Below are positions 1 through 7,828 of a stretch of DNA of 64,000 bases, piece after piece. The notes below the pieces were generated by a model. The model was not told the origin of the DNA. It worked only from the letters and a program-made list of their open reading frames with translations, and did no database searches. The first letter of the stretch is position 1; the number at the start of each line of letters is the position of its first letter. The position numbers and the translations under genes were made by a program. Source of the stretch: JBARDN01 sp050736695 (GTDB lineage: Bacteria; Desulfobacterota; Binatia; Binatales; Binataceae); contig JBOHWH010000107.1 of NCBI GenBank assembly GCA_050736695.1, positions 1 to 64,000 of the forward strand, read 5' to 3'.

Positions 1-150
1 CCGTCATCCTGAGAGTCTGTGAGTGAATTGCCGCGAAGCACCTCGGACGGGGAAAAAGCCGAATGATTTCAGGGGTCCATTTTTTACAAAGCCAATTCAC
101 TCACAAACTCTGAGCGAGGCCGCCGCGGCCGCAGTCGAAGGATCCCGGGC
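1..150. repeat. Dispersed intergenic repeat, split by an insertion
   Basis: The outer parts (1-13 and 110-150) read as one continuous unit once the inserted 14-109 segment and one copy of CTGAG are removed. The rejoined unit begins GTCATCCTGAG and ends AGTCGAAGGATC. This phrase resembles intergenic repeats scattered through many environmental bacterial genomes, which is recollection and not a search result. The left edge is cut by the window, so the true length is unknown. No coding capacity is evident. Confidence 0.45.
14..109. mobile_element. MITE-like insertion, 96 bp, with 17-bp inverted ends and 5-bp target duplication
   Basis: The left end AGTCTGTGAGTGAATTG (14-30) and right end CAATTCACTCACAAACT (93-109) are inverted repeats matching at 16 of 17 positions. 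Both sides are flanked by the direct repeat CTGAG (9-13 and 110-114), as expected for a target-site duplication. Removing the segment restores a continuous host repeat. The 62-bp interior has no reading frame worth calling, so this would be a non-autonomous element moved in trans by a transposase not present in this window. Confidence 0.6.
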
Positions 151-242
151 ATTCGCGCACACAATTGCGATTGCATACTCCGCCGCCCGCAATCGCATGA
201 CGCTTTTGACTAAACGCCATCGCTGGTGCAGGTTCTATCTTC

Positions 243-1223
243 ATGAAGGCAATCCTTATCGATCGACCGGGCGATGAATCGGTTCTGAAACTCGGCGAGG
301 CTCCTGATCCCGCGCCCAAAGACGACGAGATTTTGATTCGTGTGCGATGCGCCGGGTTGAATCGCGCCGACCTGATGCAGCGGCAGGGCTTCTATCCGCC
401 GCCGCCGGGAGCTTCGGAGATCTTGGGCCTCGAATGCGCGGGCGAGGTCGTCGCTGCCGGCAAAAACGCGAATGGGTGGAAAATCGGCGACCGCGCGATG
501 GCGCTGCTGCCGGGCGGTGGCTACGCCGGGCTGGCGGTCGCGCATGCGGGATCGGCAATGAAAATTCCCGCGTCGCTCAGCGATGAAGAAGCCGCCGGAA
601 TTCCCGAGGTCTATCTGACCGCGTTCCTGAATCTGTTCGAGATCGCCGCAGTGAAGACCGGCGACAACGTTCTCATTCACGGCGGCGGCAGCGGCGTCGG
701 GACCGCGTCGATCCAGCTTTTGCGCGAGGCCAAAGCGCGCTCGATCGTGACCGCTGGCAGCGACGCCAAATGCGAGCAGTGCCTCAAGTTCGGCGCCGAC
801 GTGGCGATAAACTACAAGCGCGGGTCGTTCGTGCCCGCGGTGAAGGCCGCATCGAGCGGACGCGGCGCCGATGTGATCCTCGACAGTATCGGCGCGTCGT
901 ATTTTAGCCAGAACCTCGAGGCGCTGGCCCAGGGCGGCCGCTTGGTGCTGATCGGCCTGATGACCGGCACCAAGTCGGAAATCGATCTGGCCGCGGTTCT
1001 GCGCCGGCATCTCCGGGTTATCGGATCGACGCTGCGCACCCGGCCCGCCGCCGAGAAAGCCGCGATAGTAGCCGCGTTCCTCGCGCGCTTCGGCGACGCA
1101 TTGACCGCGGGCCGCCTGCGTCCCCCAATCTACAAAACCCTGCCAGCTTCTGAAGCCTCAGCCGCGCATCGCATGATGCAGGCCTCCGAACATTTCGGAA
1201 AAATAATCCTGCGGTTTAACTAA
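243..1223 (+). CDS. NAD(P)H:quinone oxidoreductase, PIG3/zeta-crystallin type
   Basis: This 326-residue protein belongs to the zinc-independent medium-chain dehydrogenase/reductase superfamily. The GroES-like N-terminal half carries the hallmark stretch CAGLNRADLMQRQG near residues 37-50, typical of the TP53I3/PIG3 quinone oxidoreductases. The Rossmann half has a glycine-rich nucleotide loop, HGGGSGVG, near residue 145. Family members reduce quinones or enones with NADPH in the cytoplasm. Length is normal. The gene stands alone on the plus strand, with no clear Shine-Dalgarno sequence before its ATG. The physiological substrate cannot be read from sequence. Confidence 0.9.
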   Translation: MKAILIDRPGDESVLKLGEAPDPAPKDDEILIRVRCAGLNRADLMQRQGFYPPPPGASEILGLECAGEVVAAGKNANGWKIGDRAMALLPGGGYAGLAVAHAGSAMKIPASLSDEEAAGIPEVYLTAFLNLFEIAAVKTGDNVLIHGGGSGVGTASIQLLREAKARSIVTAGSDAKCEQCLKFGADVAINYKRGSFVPAVKAASSGRGADVILDSIGASYFSQNLEALAQGGRLVLIGLMTGTKSEIDLAAVLRRHLRVIGSTLRTRPAAEKAAIVAAFLARFGDALTAGRLRPPIYKTLPASEASAAHRMMQASEHFGKIILRFN

Positions 1224-1345
1224 CGGTCGCCGGAGTATGATGATGCGGCAGCGAAATTCCATTTGACGTCTCTCGGCTCCGCAATCATGGTGAGAGATAT
1301 CGGTCGTCCGAGTTTTCTGCGCTTGAGAACTCGGCGCCCCTGAAT

Positions 1346-2536
1346 ATGCGATTGCGAATCGGGAGTCGAAACCAAAACTGCCGCCGGTATCCCAGGCTCG
1401 CGCTGTCGGGACTGACTCTCGCGACGGCGATTTTACTGTGCTTCGCTGCTTCGGTACTCGCGCAGAGTTCAACCGCACCCAAGGAACCACCGATGAACAA
1501 TTCCGAACTGATCAACGGCATCCTTCGCAAGATGGGAGCCGGAGAGAAAATCGATCCTGCCGAGTTTCAGAAATTCGTTGCGGTGCAGAACAATGATCCC
1601 AAGACCGGCCCCGCGATCGGAACCAGAGTCCCGGATTTTTCGCTTTCCGATCAGAACGGCAAAAATTGGACGCTGCACGATCTGATGGGCAAAGCCGGGA
1701 TGCTCCTGGTCTTCACGCGCAGCGCGGATTGGTGACCCTATTGCCGAACGCAGCTCGTCGAGCTGCAGGAATCGATGCCCGAATTGCGCAAAGCGGGTCT
1801 CGGCATCGCGGCGGTCAGTTATGATCCTGTGTCAACGCTGAGGCGGTTCGCCGACGCCCATCACGTCACCTATCCGCTGCTGTCCGATCAGGGCAGCGTC
1901 GTGATCCGGAAGTTTGAAATTCTCAATACCAACATGCCCGAAGGCAACATGTTTTACGGAATACCATTTCCGGGCGACTACGTTCTTGCGCCGGATGCGT
2001 CCGTGATCGACAAGCACTTTCTTCCTGACTATCAGACTCGGCCGACCGCCTCGGAGATTTTGCTGACCGACTTTAACGTGGCGACCGGCGCGGGATCGGT
2101 GATCGTAGGCGCTGAAGATGTGCGCGCAAAGATCTCTCTGTCGAACGACAAGGCTGCGCCCGGCCAGGAATTGGGCGTGGCGGTTGACATCACGATCGCG
2201 CCTGGGTGGCACATCTATGGAGAACCGCTACCCGAGAATTATATCGCCACGAACGTCAAGTTCGCCGGTGATGCGGTCGGCGAGCAGTCCTTCTCTTTGC
2301 CTCCCGCGAAACCAGTGGAATTCAAGGTATTGGGCGAGACCCTGCCGGTATATGAAGGTTCGATCCGCGGGAAGGGTACGATTTTGGTTGCGCGGCGGCT
2401 GAAACCTGGCGACTACACGCTCGCCGGCACGCTCAAATTTCAGGAATGCAACGACACGATCTGCAAACTGCCGCGGGAGGTCGCTTTTCAGATACCGATC
2501 AAGGTTGAGGGTATGGTGCTGGGGCTGAAGAAATAG
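1346..2536 (+). CDS. Secreted redoxin-DsbD(alpha)-like fusion, probable selenoprotein (Sec at residue 130)
   Basis: Read through an in-frame TGA at 1733-1735, this is one 396-residue protein. Residues 1-40 form a signal peptide (basic start, long hydrophobic core, end VLAQ), so it should act in the periplasm. Residues about 85-240 are an AhpC/TSA-type redoxin domain. Its active site reads SADW-UGA-PYC; relatives have Cys at the UGA position (CPYC or CPFC), so TGA replaces one Cys codon. Residues about 255-390 resemble the N-terminal domain of DsbD, including a paired-cysteine motif ECNDTIC (C368, C373). The frame is intact on both sides of the TGA. The likely role is a thiol peroxidase or disulfide reductase using a Sec-X-X-Cys pair, with the C-terminal domain as redox partner. 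A nonsense mutation is the alternative. No sel genes are in this window. Confidence 0.75.
1733..1766 (+). promoter_or_regulatory. UGA codon plus candidate bacterial SECIS hairpin
   Basis: The TGA (1733-1735) is followed by a perfect 7-bp hairpin, GCAGCTC-GTC-GAGCTGC, at 1750-1766. The apical loop begins 21 nt after the UGA and starts with G. This fits the loose bacterial SECIS rules (loop roughly 16-37 nt downstream of UGA, G in the first loop positions) for SelB recruitment. The hairpin lies inside the coding sequence, as bacterial SECIS elements do. Confidence 0.6.
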
Positions 2537-2618
2537 GCCTCACCTGGACCGCCGCGTAACAAAGTAACGCGCGCGTATCGCCATTGCGCGACTTTTCCGC
2601 ATCGCCGCGCGATCTGTC

Positions 2619-2647
2619 TTGACGGTCCGGTACCGCGACGATAATTT
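2619..2647 (+). promoter_or_regulatory. Sigma-70 type promoter for a candidate small RNA
   Basis: A near-consensus -35 TTGACG (2619-2624) is separated by exactly 17 bp from a -10 TAATTT (2642-2647). Transcription would begin around 2654. No credible protein gene starts in the next 130 bases, and a strong intrinsic terminator follows at 2738-2781, so the promoter appears to drive a short untranslated transcript. Confidence 0.55.
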
Positions 2648-2653
2648 CGCGAT

Positions 2654-2781
2654 GTTCAGGTTCGGGAGAATCCCATGTTGGTCGCCGGGAATATAGCGCC
2701 CCCGTTATCCTGGTGAAGGGTACTTCGAGACCTGGCCAAAGGGCGTCGAGCTATAAAAGCTCGGCGCCCTTTCTCTTTTTT
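2654..2781 (+). ncRNA. Candidate structured small RNA, about 128 nt, identity unknown
   Basis: The interval is bounded by a good promoter (2619-2647) and a strong intrinsic terminator (2738-2781). The 5' stretch CAGGTTCG (2657-2664) can pair with CGAGACCTG just before the terminator stem, giving an outer helix with one bulge that encloses smaller hairpins. This closed-ends layout is typical of stable small RNAs. It lacks the SRP RNA tetraloop region and I could not match it to 6S RNA or tmRNA. The longest ATG frame inside has only 13 codons. Existence is moderately supported; function is unknown. Confidence 0.45.
2738..2781 (+). terminator. Strong intrinsic terminator
   Basis: AAAGGGCGTCGAGC (2738-2751) pairs with GCTCGGCGCCCTTT (2759-2772) over 14 bp with one G-U pair. 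The loop is TATAAAA and the following tract is CTCTTTTTT. The U-tract lies only on the plus-strand side, so it terminates plus-strand transcription. It lies about 200 bp after the redoxin gene and could serve both that gene and the candidate small RNA. Confidence 0.85.
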
Positions 2782-3154
2782 GAGGATCGAGATCGAATCA
2801 TCGATTCTCCCTCCGGAAGGATTTCGGCGAAGCGCCGCGCTCCCTAATGGCTGTTAGGGTTTTTGCCAGATTTGTTCATGGCTGAACTGTTCAGCCTTAT
2901 GCGGATGCGAGCGCTGTGTCAGAATCAGGCCGTGAGCATGCCGGCACATCCGAAAGCGCTTTGGAAACCGTCGGCGGGAAACCCGCGGAGAAAAAGCGCG
3001 CCCATCAAATTTACCAAACGGAGCCACGGTTTCCTTTGAAATCAGGTAGTTACTGGCTTCGGTCAGGCGATCGAAGCGACTTTTCCCGATTTTCCCGGAG
3101 GCCTGTTGTGGTCCGGCGCAGGATGTTAAGTTTGGACCTCCGCGTCATCACGGA
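2782..3154. other. 373-bp intergenic region upstream of queA, with a 17-bp inverted repeat
   Basis: No convincing gene was seen here. GGCTGAA-CTG-TTCAGCC (2880-2896) is a perfect 7-bp inverted repeat with a 3-nt spacer and could be an operator or small hairpin. An open frame beginning with GTG at 2916 runs 80 codons to a stop at 3156-3158, overlapping the queA start. It has no ribosome binding site or recognisable domain, so it is not called as a gene. Confidence 0.4.
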
Positions 3155-4174
3155 ATGAAGCTCTCCGATTTAGACTACGACCTCCCGCCTGAACTGATCG
3201 CGCAGCATCCTCTGGCCGAACGCGATCAGGCGCGGATGCTCGTCGTGAATCGCCGCGCCAGGACGCTTATCCATTCGCGCTTCTACAAGCTCGCCGAAAA
3301 TCTTCGCGAGGGTGATCTGATCGTTCTGAACGACACTCGCGTGCTGCCTGCGCGGCTCTACGCGCGCAAGGAATCGGGCGGCCGCGTCGAGCTGCTGTTC
3401 GTGCGGCCTGTGAAAAATCCCACGGGCGGATGGCTCGCGCTCGCGCGCGTTCATCGCGGGCTGGAGGAGGGCGCGCACCTGACGCTCGCGGACGGACGCG
3501 TGTTGCGCGTCGCCGCGATCTCGCGGGAGCATCGCCCAATAATCGTCACCGAGGACGGCTCGCCGCTCGAAGATGTGCTGAACGCAAGCGGGATGCTCGC
3601 GCTGCCGCATTATATCCGGCGCGAGGTCGGCGCGGCCGATCTGGACGACTATCAGACCGTGTATGCGCACACGCCGGGCGCGATCGCCGCGCCGACCGCG
3701 GGGCTGCATTTCACCGATCGCGTGTTCGCCGATCTGGGCGCCGCGGGGATTCGCGTCGCGCGGATCACGCTGCATATCGGACCCGGCACTTTCGCTCCGG
3801 TGCATGCGGAATCGGTCGAGGCGCATTCGATGGAGGCCGAATGGTTCACGATCGACGCCGCCGCACGCGACGCGATCGAGCATACGCGGCGTATCGGCGG
3901 CAGAGTCGTCGCGGTCGGCACCTCCAGCGTGCGCGCGCTCGAATCATGGGCAATCACCGCCGATCCCGAGGGCACGACCGGGCTCTTCATCTTTCCCGGC
4001 TTTCGCTTCAAGCTGGTGGACGCGATGATCACGAACTTCCATATGCCGCGCACGACGGTGCTTGCGCTGGTGATGGCACTGGCGGGCCGCGACACGATTC
4101 TCGAGGCATACGCCGAGGCGACTCGCCGCCGCTACCGGCTTCTGAGCTACGGCGACGCGATGCTTATCGTCTGA
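3155..4174 (+). CDS. queA: S-adenosylmethionine:tRNA ribosyltransferase-isomerase
   Basis: QueA transfers and rearranges the ribosyl group of SAM onto 7-aminomethyl-7-deazaguanine in tRNA, forming epoxyqueuosine at wobble position 34. The 339-residue product has the family's N-terminal signature (DYDLPPELIAQHPLAERDQARML), and the conserved regions LNDTRVLPARL, PTAGLHFT, and HIGPGTFAPV follow in order. Length is normal. Its stop codon overlaps the tgt start by one base, indicating translational coupling with the next enzyme of the queuosine pathway. Confidence 0.97.
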   Translation: MKLSDLDYDLPPELIAQHPLAERDQARMLVVNRRARTLIHSRFYKLAENLREGDLIVLNDTRVLPARLYARKESGGRVELLFVRPVKNPTGGWLALARVHRGLEEGAHLTLADGRVLRVAAISREHRPIIVTEDGSPLEDVLNASGMLALPHYIRREVGAADLDDYQTVYAHTPGAIAAPTAGLHFTDRVFADLGAAGIRVARITLHIGPGTFAPVHAESVEAHSMEAEWFTIDAAARDAIEHTRRIGGRVVAVGTSSVRALESWAITADPEGTTGLFIFPGFRFKLVDAMITNFHMPRTTVLALVMALAGRDTILEAYAEATRRRYRLLSYGDAMLIV

Positions 4175-5310
4175 TGGACACCCCGATCCGGTTTAACCTC
4201 TCCGCGTCTGACGGTCTCGCGCGCGCCGGGCAGATCGTCACCGGTCACGGCGCGATCGCGACGCCCGCATTCATGCCGGTCGGAACGCGCGCCGCTGTCA
4301 AGGCGATGGCGCCCGACGAGTTGTGGGGGATGGGATTCCGCCTGGTTCTCGCCAACGCCTATCATCTGCTGGTGCGCCCCGGTCCGGAGTTGGTTCACGA
4401 GATGGGTGGCGTCGCGCGTTTCATGGGATTCCCCGGCGCGATTCTGACCGACTCGGGCGGCTTTCAGGCGATGAGCCTTGCGAAGATCAACTCGATCGAC
4501 GAAGGCGGTATCCGCTTCCGATCGCATCTCGATGGCGCCGCGGTGGCGCTCACGCCCGAGAACGCGGTCGCGCTGCAAGAGGCTTTAGGCTCCGACATCA
4601 TGATGTCGCTCGACGAATGTACTCCGTTCCCTGCCACGCACGATCGCGCGGGCAAGTCGCTCGAGTTGACGGCGCGGTGGGCCGAGCGCGGAATTCGCGC
4701 GCGCCGGAGTACGACGCAGGCGCTGTTTGGAATCGTGCAGGGGGGTGTCTATGCCGACCTGCGCAGGACGAGCGCAGAGCAAATCACTTCGCTCGGGTTT
4801 GACGGCTACGCGGCTGGCGGATTGTCGGTCGGCGAGCCCAAAGACGCGATGTACGAGATGGCGGCGCTGACCGCCTCGATGCTGCCTGCCGGGCTGCCGC
4901 GCTACCTGATGGGCGTGGGAACTCCGGCCGATCTTCTCGCGGCGATTGGGATGGGCTTCGACATGTTCGATTGTGTGCTGCCGACGCGCAACGCGCGCAA
5001 CGGCTCTGCCTTCACCAGCGCGGGACCGCTCTCGATCAAGCGTGCGGCCTACGCGCGCGACAGCCGTCCTCTGGACGCCGCCTGCGGATGCCGCCCGTGC
5101 CGGACGCTTTCGCGCGCCTATTTGCGTCATCTGTATATGTCGGGTGAGATACTCGCGGCGCGCGCGCTAACGGAGCATAATCTCCACTTCTACGCGCGCT
5201 TGATGCAGGGGGCCCAAGCTGCTATCGCATCTCGGACCTTCGCTGCTTACGCAAATTCGGCCAATGCCGGCTTGGCCGCGGGCGAGACCGCTGGCACCGC
5301 CGATGGATGA
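4174..5310 (+). CDS. tgt: Queuine/preQ1 tRNA-guanine transglycosylase
   Basis: Tgt exchanges guanine 34 of GUN-anticodon tRNAs for preQ1. The ATG at 4174 overlaps the queA stop by one base (TGATG) and gives a 378-residue protein of normal size. An open frame extends far upstream but only inside queA in another frame, so that start is rejected. Catalytic and substrate-binding motifs are visible: TDSGGFQ (D93), the FGIVQGG loop, and GGLSVGEPK. Near the C-terminus CGCRPC, with a later His, supplies the structural zinc site. The order queA-tgt-yajC-secD is conserved in many bacteria. Confidence 0.97.
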   Translation: MDTPIRFNLSASDGLARAGQIVTGHGAIATPAFMPVGTRAAVKAMAPDELWGMGFRLVLANAYHLLVRPGPELVHEMGGVARFMGFPGAILTDSGGFQAMSLAKINSIDEGGIRFRSHLDGAAVALTPENAVALQEALGSDIMMSLDECTPFPATHDRAGKSLELTARWAERGIRARRSTTQALFGIVQGGVYADLRRTSAEQITSLGFDGYAAGGLSVGEPKDAMYEMAALTASMLPAGLPRYLMGVGTPADLLAAIGMGFDMFDCVLPTRNARNGSAFTSAGPLSIKRAAYARDSRPLDAACGCRPCRTLSRAYLRHLYMSGEILAARALTEHNLHFYARLMQGAQAAIASRTFAAYANSANAGLAAGETAGTADG

Positions 5311-5316
5311 GGATTG

Positions 5317-5655
5317 ATGTTTTTCGAGGGAATCGCTTACGCGCAGACCGCCGCGGCCGGATCGAATCCGAGCCAGCAGGTCTTCCTGACCACGGTGATC
5401 CCGCTCGCGCTGCTGTTTGGAATTTTCTACTTCCTGCTGATTCGTCCGCAGACGCAGAAAGCCAAGGCGCACGACCGGATGCTCAAGGAGCTCAAGCGCA
5501 ACGATGAAGTCGTGACCACGGGCGGCATTATTGGGCGGATTCACGAGCTGGGCGAGAAGATCGCAACGCTGGAGGTCGCACCCAACGTGCGCGTCAAGGT
5601 TGACCGCTCGCAAATCGCGGCGCTTTCGAGTTTCGGCAAACCCGAAAAAAAATAG
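5317..5655 (+). CDS. yajC: Preprotein translocase accessory subunit YajC
   Basis: This is a 112-residue protein with a single N-terminal membrane segment (FLTTVIPLALLFGIFYFLLI, residues about 22-42) followed by the diagnostic RPQTQKAKAHDRMLKELKRNDEVVTTGGIIG cytoplasmic region (quoted here in part: RPQTQKAK and EVVTTGGI). YajC associates with SecD and SecF at the SecYEG channel. The ATG at 5317 is preferred over a TTG three bases upstream. The gene lies six bases after tgt and 71 bases before secD. Confidence 0.93.
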   Translation: MFFEGIAYAQTAAAGSNPSQQVFLTTVIPLALLFGIFYFLLIRPQTQKAKAHDRMLKELKRNDEVVTTGGIIGRIHELGEKIATLEVAPNVRVKVDRSQIAALSSFGKPEKK

Positions 5656-5676
5656 ACAGGTCAAAAAAAATACTAA

Positions 5677-5703
5677 GTGAAGCGCCGCGCGCGGACGCTT
5701 CAC
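5677..5703. other. Hairpin in the yajC-secD gap
   Basis: GTGAAGCG (5677-5684) and CGCTTCAC (5696-5703) form a perfect 8-bp stem around a GC-rich loop that is itself nearly palindromic. On the plus strand no U-tract follows, so it may be an mRNA processing or attenuation structure before secD. On the minus strand it is followed by a T-run and would look like a terminator, but no minus-strand gene lies upstream. Confidence 0.4.
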
Positions 5704-5726
5704 CTGCAAGGTGATAAGTCAATTCA

Positions 5727-7382
5727 GTGGAAGCACAATCTTTCGCACCGATCCTGATACTGCTCGCGATCTGCGTCGCTTTTCTTTACATGCACTTCAC
5801 CGGGGGCAGCGGCCTGATGCGCCTGTACCTGGCGGCAGTGCTGGTCGTGGTCGCCTTGGTGATCATGCTGCCAAGCTTCAATGTCGGGCTTCCAGACTGG
5901 TGGGCCGGATGGCTGGGCGGCACGAAGATTCAGCTCGGACTCGATCTCCAGGGCGGAACGCATTTGTTGATGCAGGTGAAGCTGGACGACGCGGTAAAGA
6001 CTCAGCTCAACCGGCGCGCCGACGATATCAAGCGCGAGCTCAAAGAGAACAAACTCGATTTCGCCGACATCTCGCAAGACAAGGACGGCAACCAGATCGT
6101 GAAACTCAAGAGCGGCGACGAGCGGACTCCGTTCCTCGATCTGATGTCAAAATCGTTTCCCGATCTGGTGGTGTCGAGCCTATCCGGCGCGAGCGGGCCG
6201 ACCTACAGCCTGGCTTTCCGTCCGCGTGATTTGCAGCAGATCCGGTCCAATGCGATGGAGCAGGCGCTCGAAACTATCCGCAATCGAATCGATCAGCTCG
6301 GCGTGCGCGAAACCACCGTGCAGAAAGAAGGCGAGGACGGGATCCTCGTGCAGTTGCCCGGGATCCAGGATCCGGAACGCGCCAAAGAGTTGATCGGCAA
6401 GACCGCGGTGCTCGAGTTCAAGCTGATCGATAACACTCACAGCGTGCAGGACGCGATCCAGAACGGTGCGCCTCCCGGCGACGAAATCCTGTACGGACCT
6501 GTCGATCGCGGTGGCAAAACTCCTTACCTGGTCGAGACTCCCGTGCTGGTCAGCGGCGACGTGGTGACCGACGCGCAGGTGCGTCCGGGCGGGCGGCTCG
6601 AAGGCCCCTACGTCGCAGTCGATCTCGACGCGCGCGGCGCGCAGATTTTCGACACAATCACCGCGGAGAACGTCGGCCGCCAGTTGGCGATCGTGCTGGA
6701 TAACACCGTCTATTCCGCTCCGGTAATCAAAGAGCGAATCCCCGGCGGCCACGTCCAGATAACGGGCCGCTTCTCGTTTGAAGAGGCGCACGATCTCGAG
6801 ATCGTGCTCAAATCAGGCAGGCTGCCCGCGCCGGTCGAGATCGAAGAAGAGCGGACGGTGGGACCATCGCTCGGACGCGATTCTATTCGCCAGGGCACGA
6901 TGAGCTTTGTGATCGGCGCCGCCGCGGTGCTGATCTTCATGGCGATCTATTACAGCGGTGCGGGAGTCCTGGCCGACTTCGGCCTGTCGCTGAATATCCT
7001 GCTGCTGGTTTGCGTGATGGCTGCGATGCAGGCGACGCTCACACTGCCCGGGATTGCGGGAATCGTGCTGACGCTCGGAATGTCTGTCGATGCGAACGTG
7101 CTGGTGAACGAACGCATGCGTGAGGAATTGCGCAACGGCAAGACCACTCGCGAAGCGGTCAAGCTTGGCTATCAGCGCGCGTGGTCGGCGATCCGCGACT
7201 CGAATATTTCGACTTTCGTCGCGGGACTGATCCTGTTCCAGTTCGGCACCGGCCCGGTCAAAGGATTTGCGATAACTCTGTGCGTCGGAGTCCTGACCGG
7301 ACTTTTTTCGTGTATCGTGGTGACACGCGCATGGTACGATTATCTGATTTCTGTGCGTAAATTAAACACGATTAGCGTGTGA
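5727..7382 (+). CDS. secD: Protein translocase subunit SecD
   Basis: SecD uses the proton-motive force to help pull exported proteins out of the Sec channel. The 551-residue product has the N-terminal signature LGLDLQGGTHLLMQV (about residues 72-86), the large periplasmic P1 region, and a C-terminal bundle of membrane helices with LGMSVDANVLVNERMREEL. The GTG at 5727 follows a good AAGGTGAT site. This start adds a hydrophobic segment (residues 6-25) before the usual first helix; an ATG at 5817 (residue 31) would give the conventional topology. secF, normally next, is absent; an HTH gene follows. Confidence 0.95.
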   Translation: MEAQSFAPILILLAICVAFLYMHFTGGSGLMRLYLAAVLVVVALVIMLPSFNVGLPDWWAGWLGGTKIQLGLDLQGGTHLLMQVKLDDAVKTQLNRRADDIKRELKENKLDFADISQDKDGNQIVKLKSGDERTPFLDLMSKSFPDLVVSSLSGASGPTYSLAFRPRDLQQIRSNAMEQALETIRNRIDQLGVRETTVQKEGEDGILVQLPGIQDPERAKELIGKTAVLEFKLIDNTHSVQDAIQNGAPPGDEILYGPVDRGGKTPYLVETPVLVSGDVVTDAQVRPGGRLEGPYVAVDLDARGAQIFDTITAENVGRQLAIVLDNTVYSAPVIKERIPGGHVQITGRFSFEEAHDLEIVLKSGRLPAPVEIEEERTVGPSLGRDSIRQGTMSFVIGAAAVLIFMAIYYSGAGVLADFGLSLNILLLVCVMAAMQATLTLPGIAGIVLTLGMSVDANVLVNERMREELRNGKTTREAVKLGYQRAWSAIRDSNISTFVAGLILFQFGTGPVKGFAITLCVGVLTGLFSCIVVTRAWYDYLISVRKLNTISV

Positions 7383-7456
7383 TAGCTCATCTTGGCCTAT
7401 TGTGGGAGATGCATCTTTAACCGAGCCGTAGCAGTTGCGGCCGCCGGAGCGTAAAC

Positions 7457-7486
7457 TTGACTTCATCAACCGAGCTGCGATACAAA
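7457..7486 (+). promoter_or_regulatory. Candidate sigma-70 promoter for the HTH gene
   Basis: TTGACT (7457-7462) and TACAAA (7481-7486) are separated by 18 bp. Transcription would start near 7493, leaving a leader of about 40 nt before the ATG at 7532. This suggests the HTH gene has its own promoter and is not simply the tail of the secD operon. Confidence 0.45.
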
Positions 7487-7531
7487 GGCCCGTTCCAATC
7501 CTAATCCTGAAAGGCGTCTTGTTGGACTAAG

Positions 7532-7726
7532 ATGGCCGATAAAGACGACGTACTACTTAATTCTCGGGAGGTCGCGTTCCTGCTCGACCTCAGTCCCGAC
7601 ACTGTCAACGAATTTGCGCGCCGAAACATTATTCCGGCGTTCAAGAAGGGGCGGCAATGGCGCTTTCGCCGCCGCGATATCGCTTCCGTGAAGCGTCAGC
7701 TTCGGGGAGTCAATGCGGCCGCCTAG
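7532..7726 (+). CDS. Excisionase/MerR-type helix-turn-helix protein
   Basis: This 64-residue protein is essentially one winged-helix DNA-binding domain. The pattern LNSREVAFLLDLSPDTVNEFARR followed by IPAFKKGRQWRFRR is typical of the excisionase-family HTH (the helix pair around residues 10-31 and the KKGRQWRF wing near residue 40). Such stand-alone domains occur as phage or ICE excisionases and as small chromosomal regulators. No integrase is nearby, so a regulatory role is more likely. The target is unknown. Confidence 0.75.
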   Translation: MADKDDVLLNSREVAFLLDLSPDTVNEFARRNIIPAFKKGRQWRFRRRDIASVKRQLRGVNAAA

Positions 7727-7828
7727 CGGTCCGCATCAATTCTCGTTTCTTCGGATCAACGAGAGCAAGGCCATCGCGTTCGGATTCCGCATTCCGCTGC
7801 GCCTCGGTCTAGACAAGAGGGTTTTGTA

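Noticed and set aside
2916..3158. 80-codon frame with GTG start before queA
   Set aside because: No ribosome site, no domain, and it ends across the queA start.
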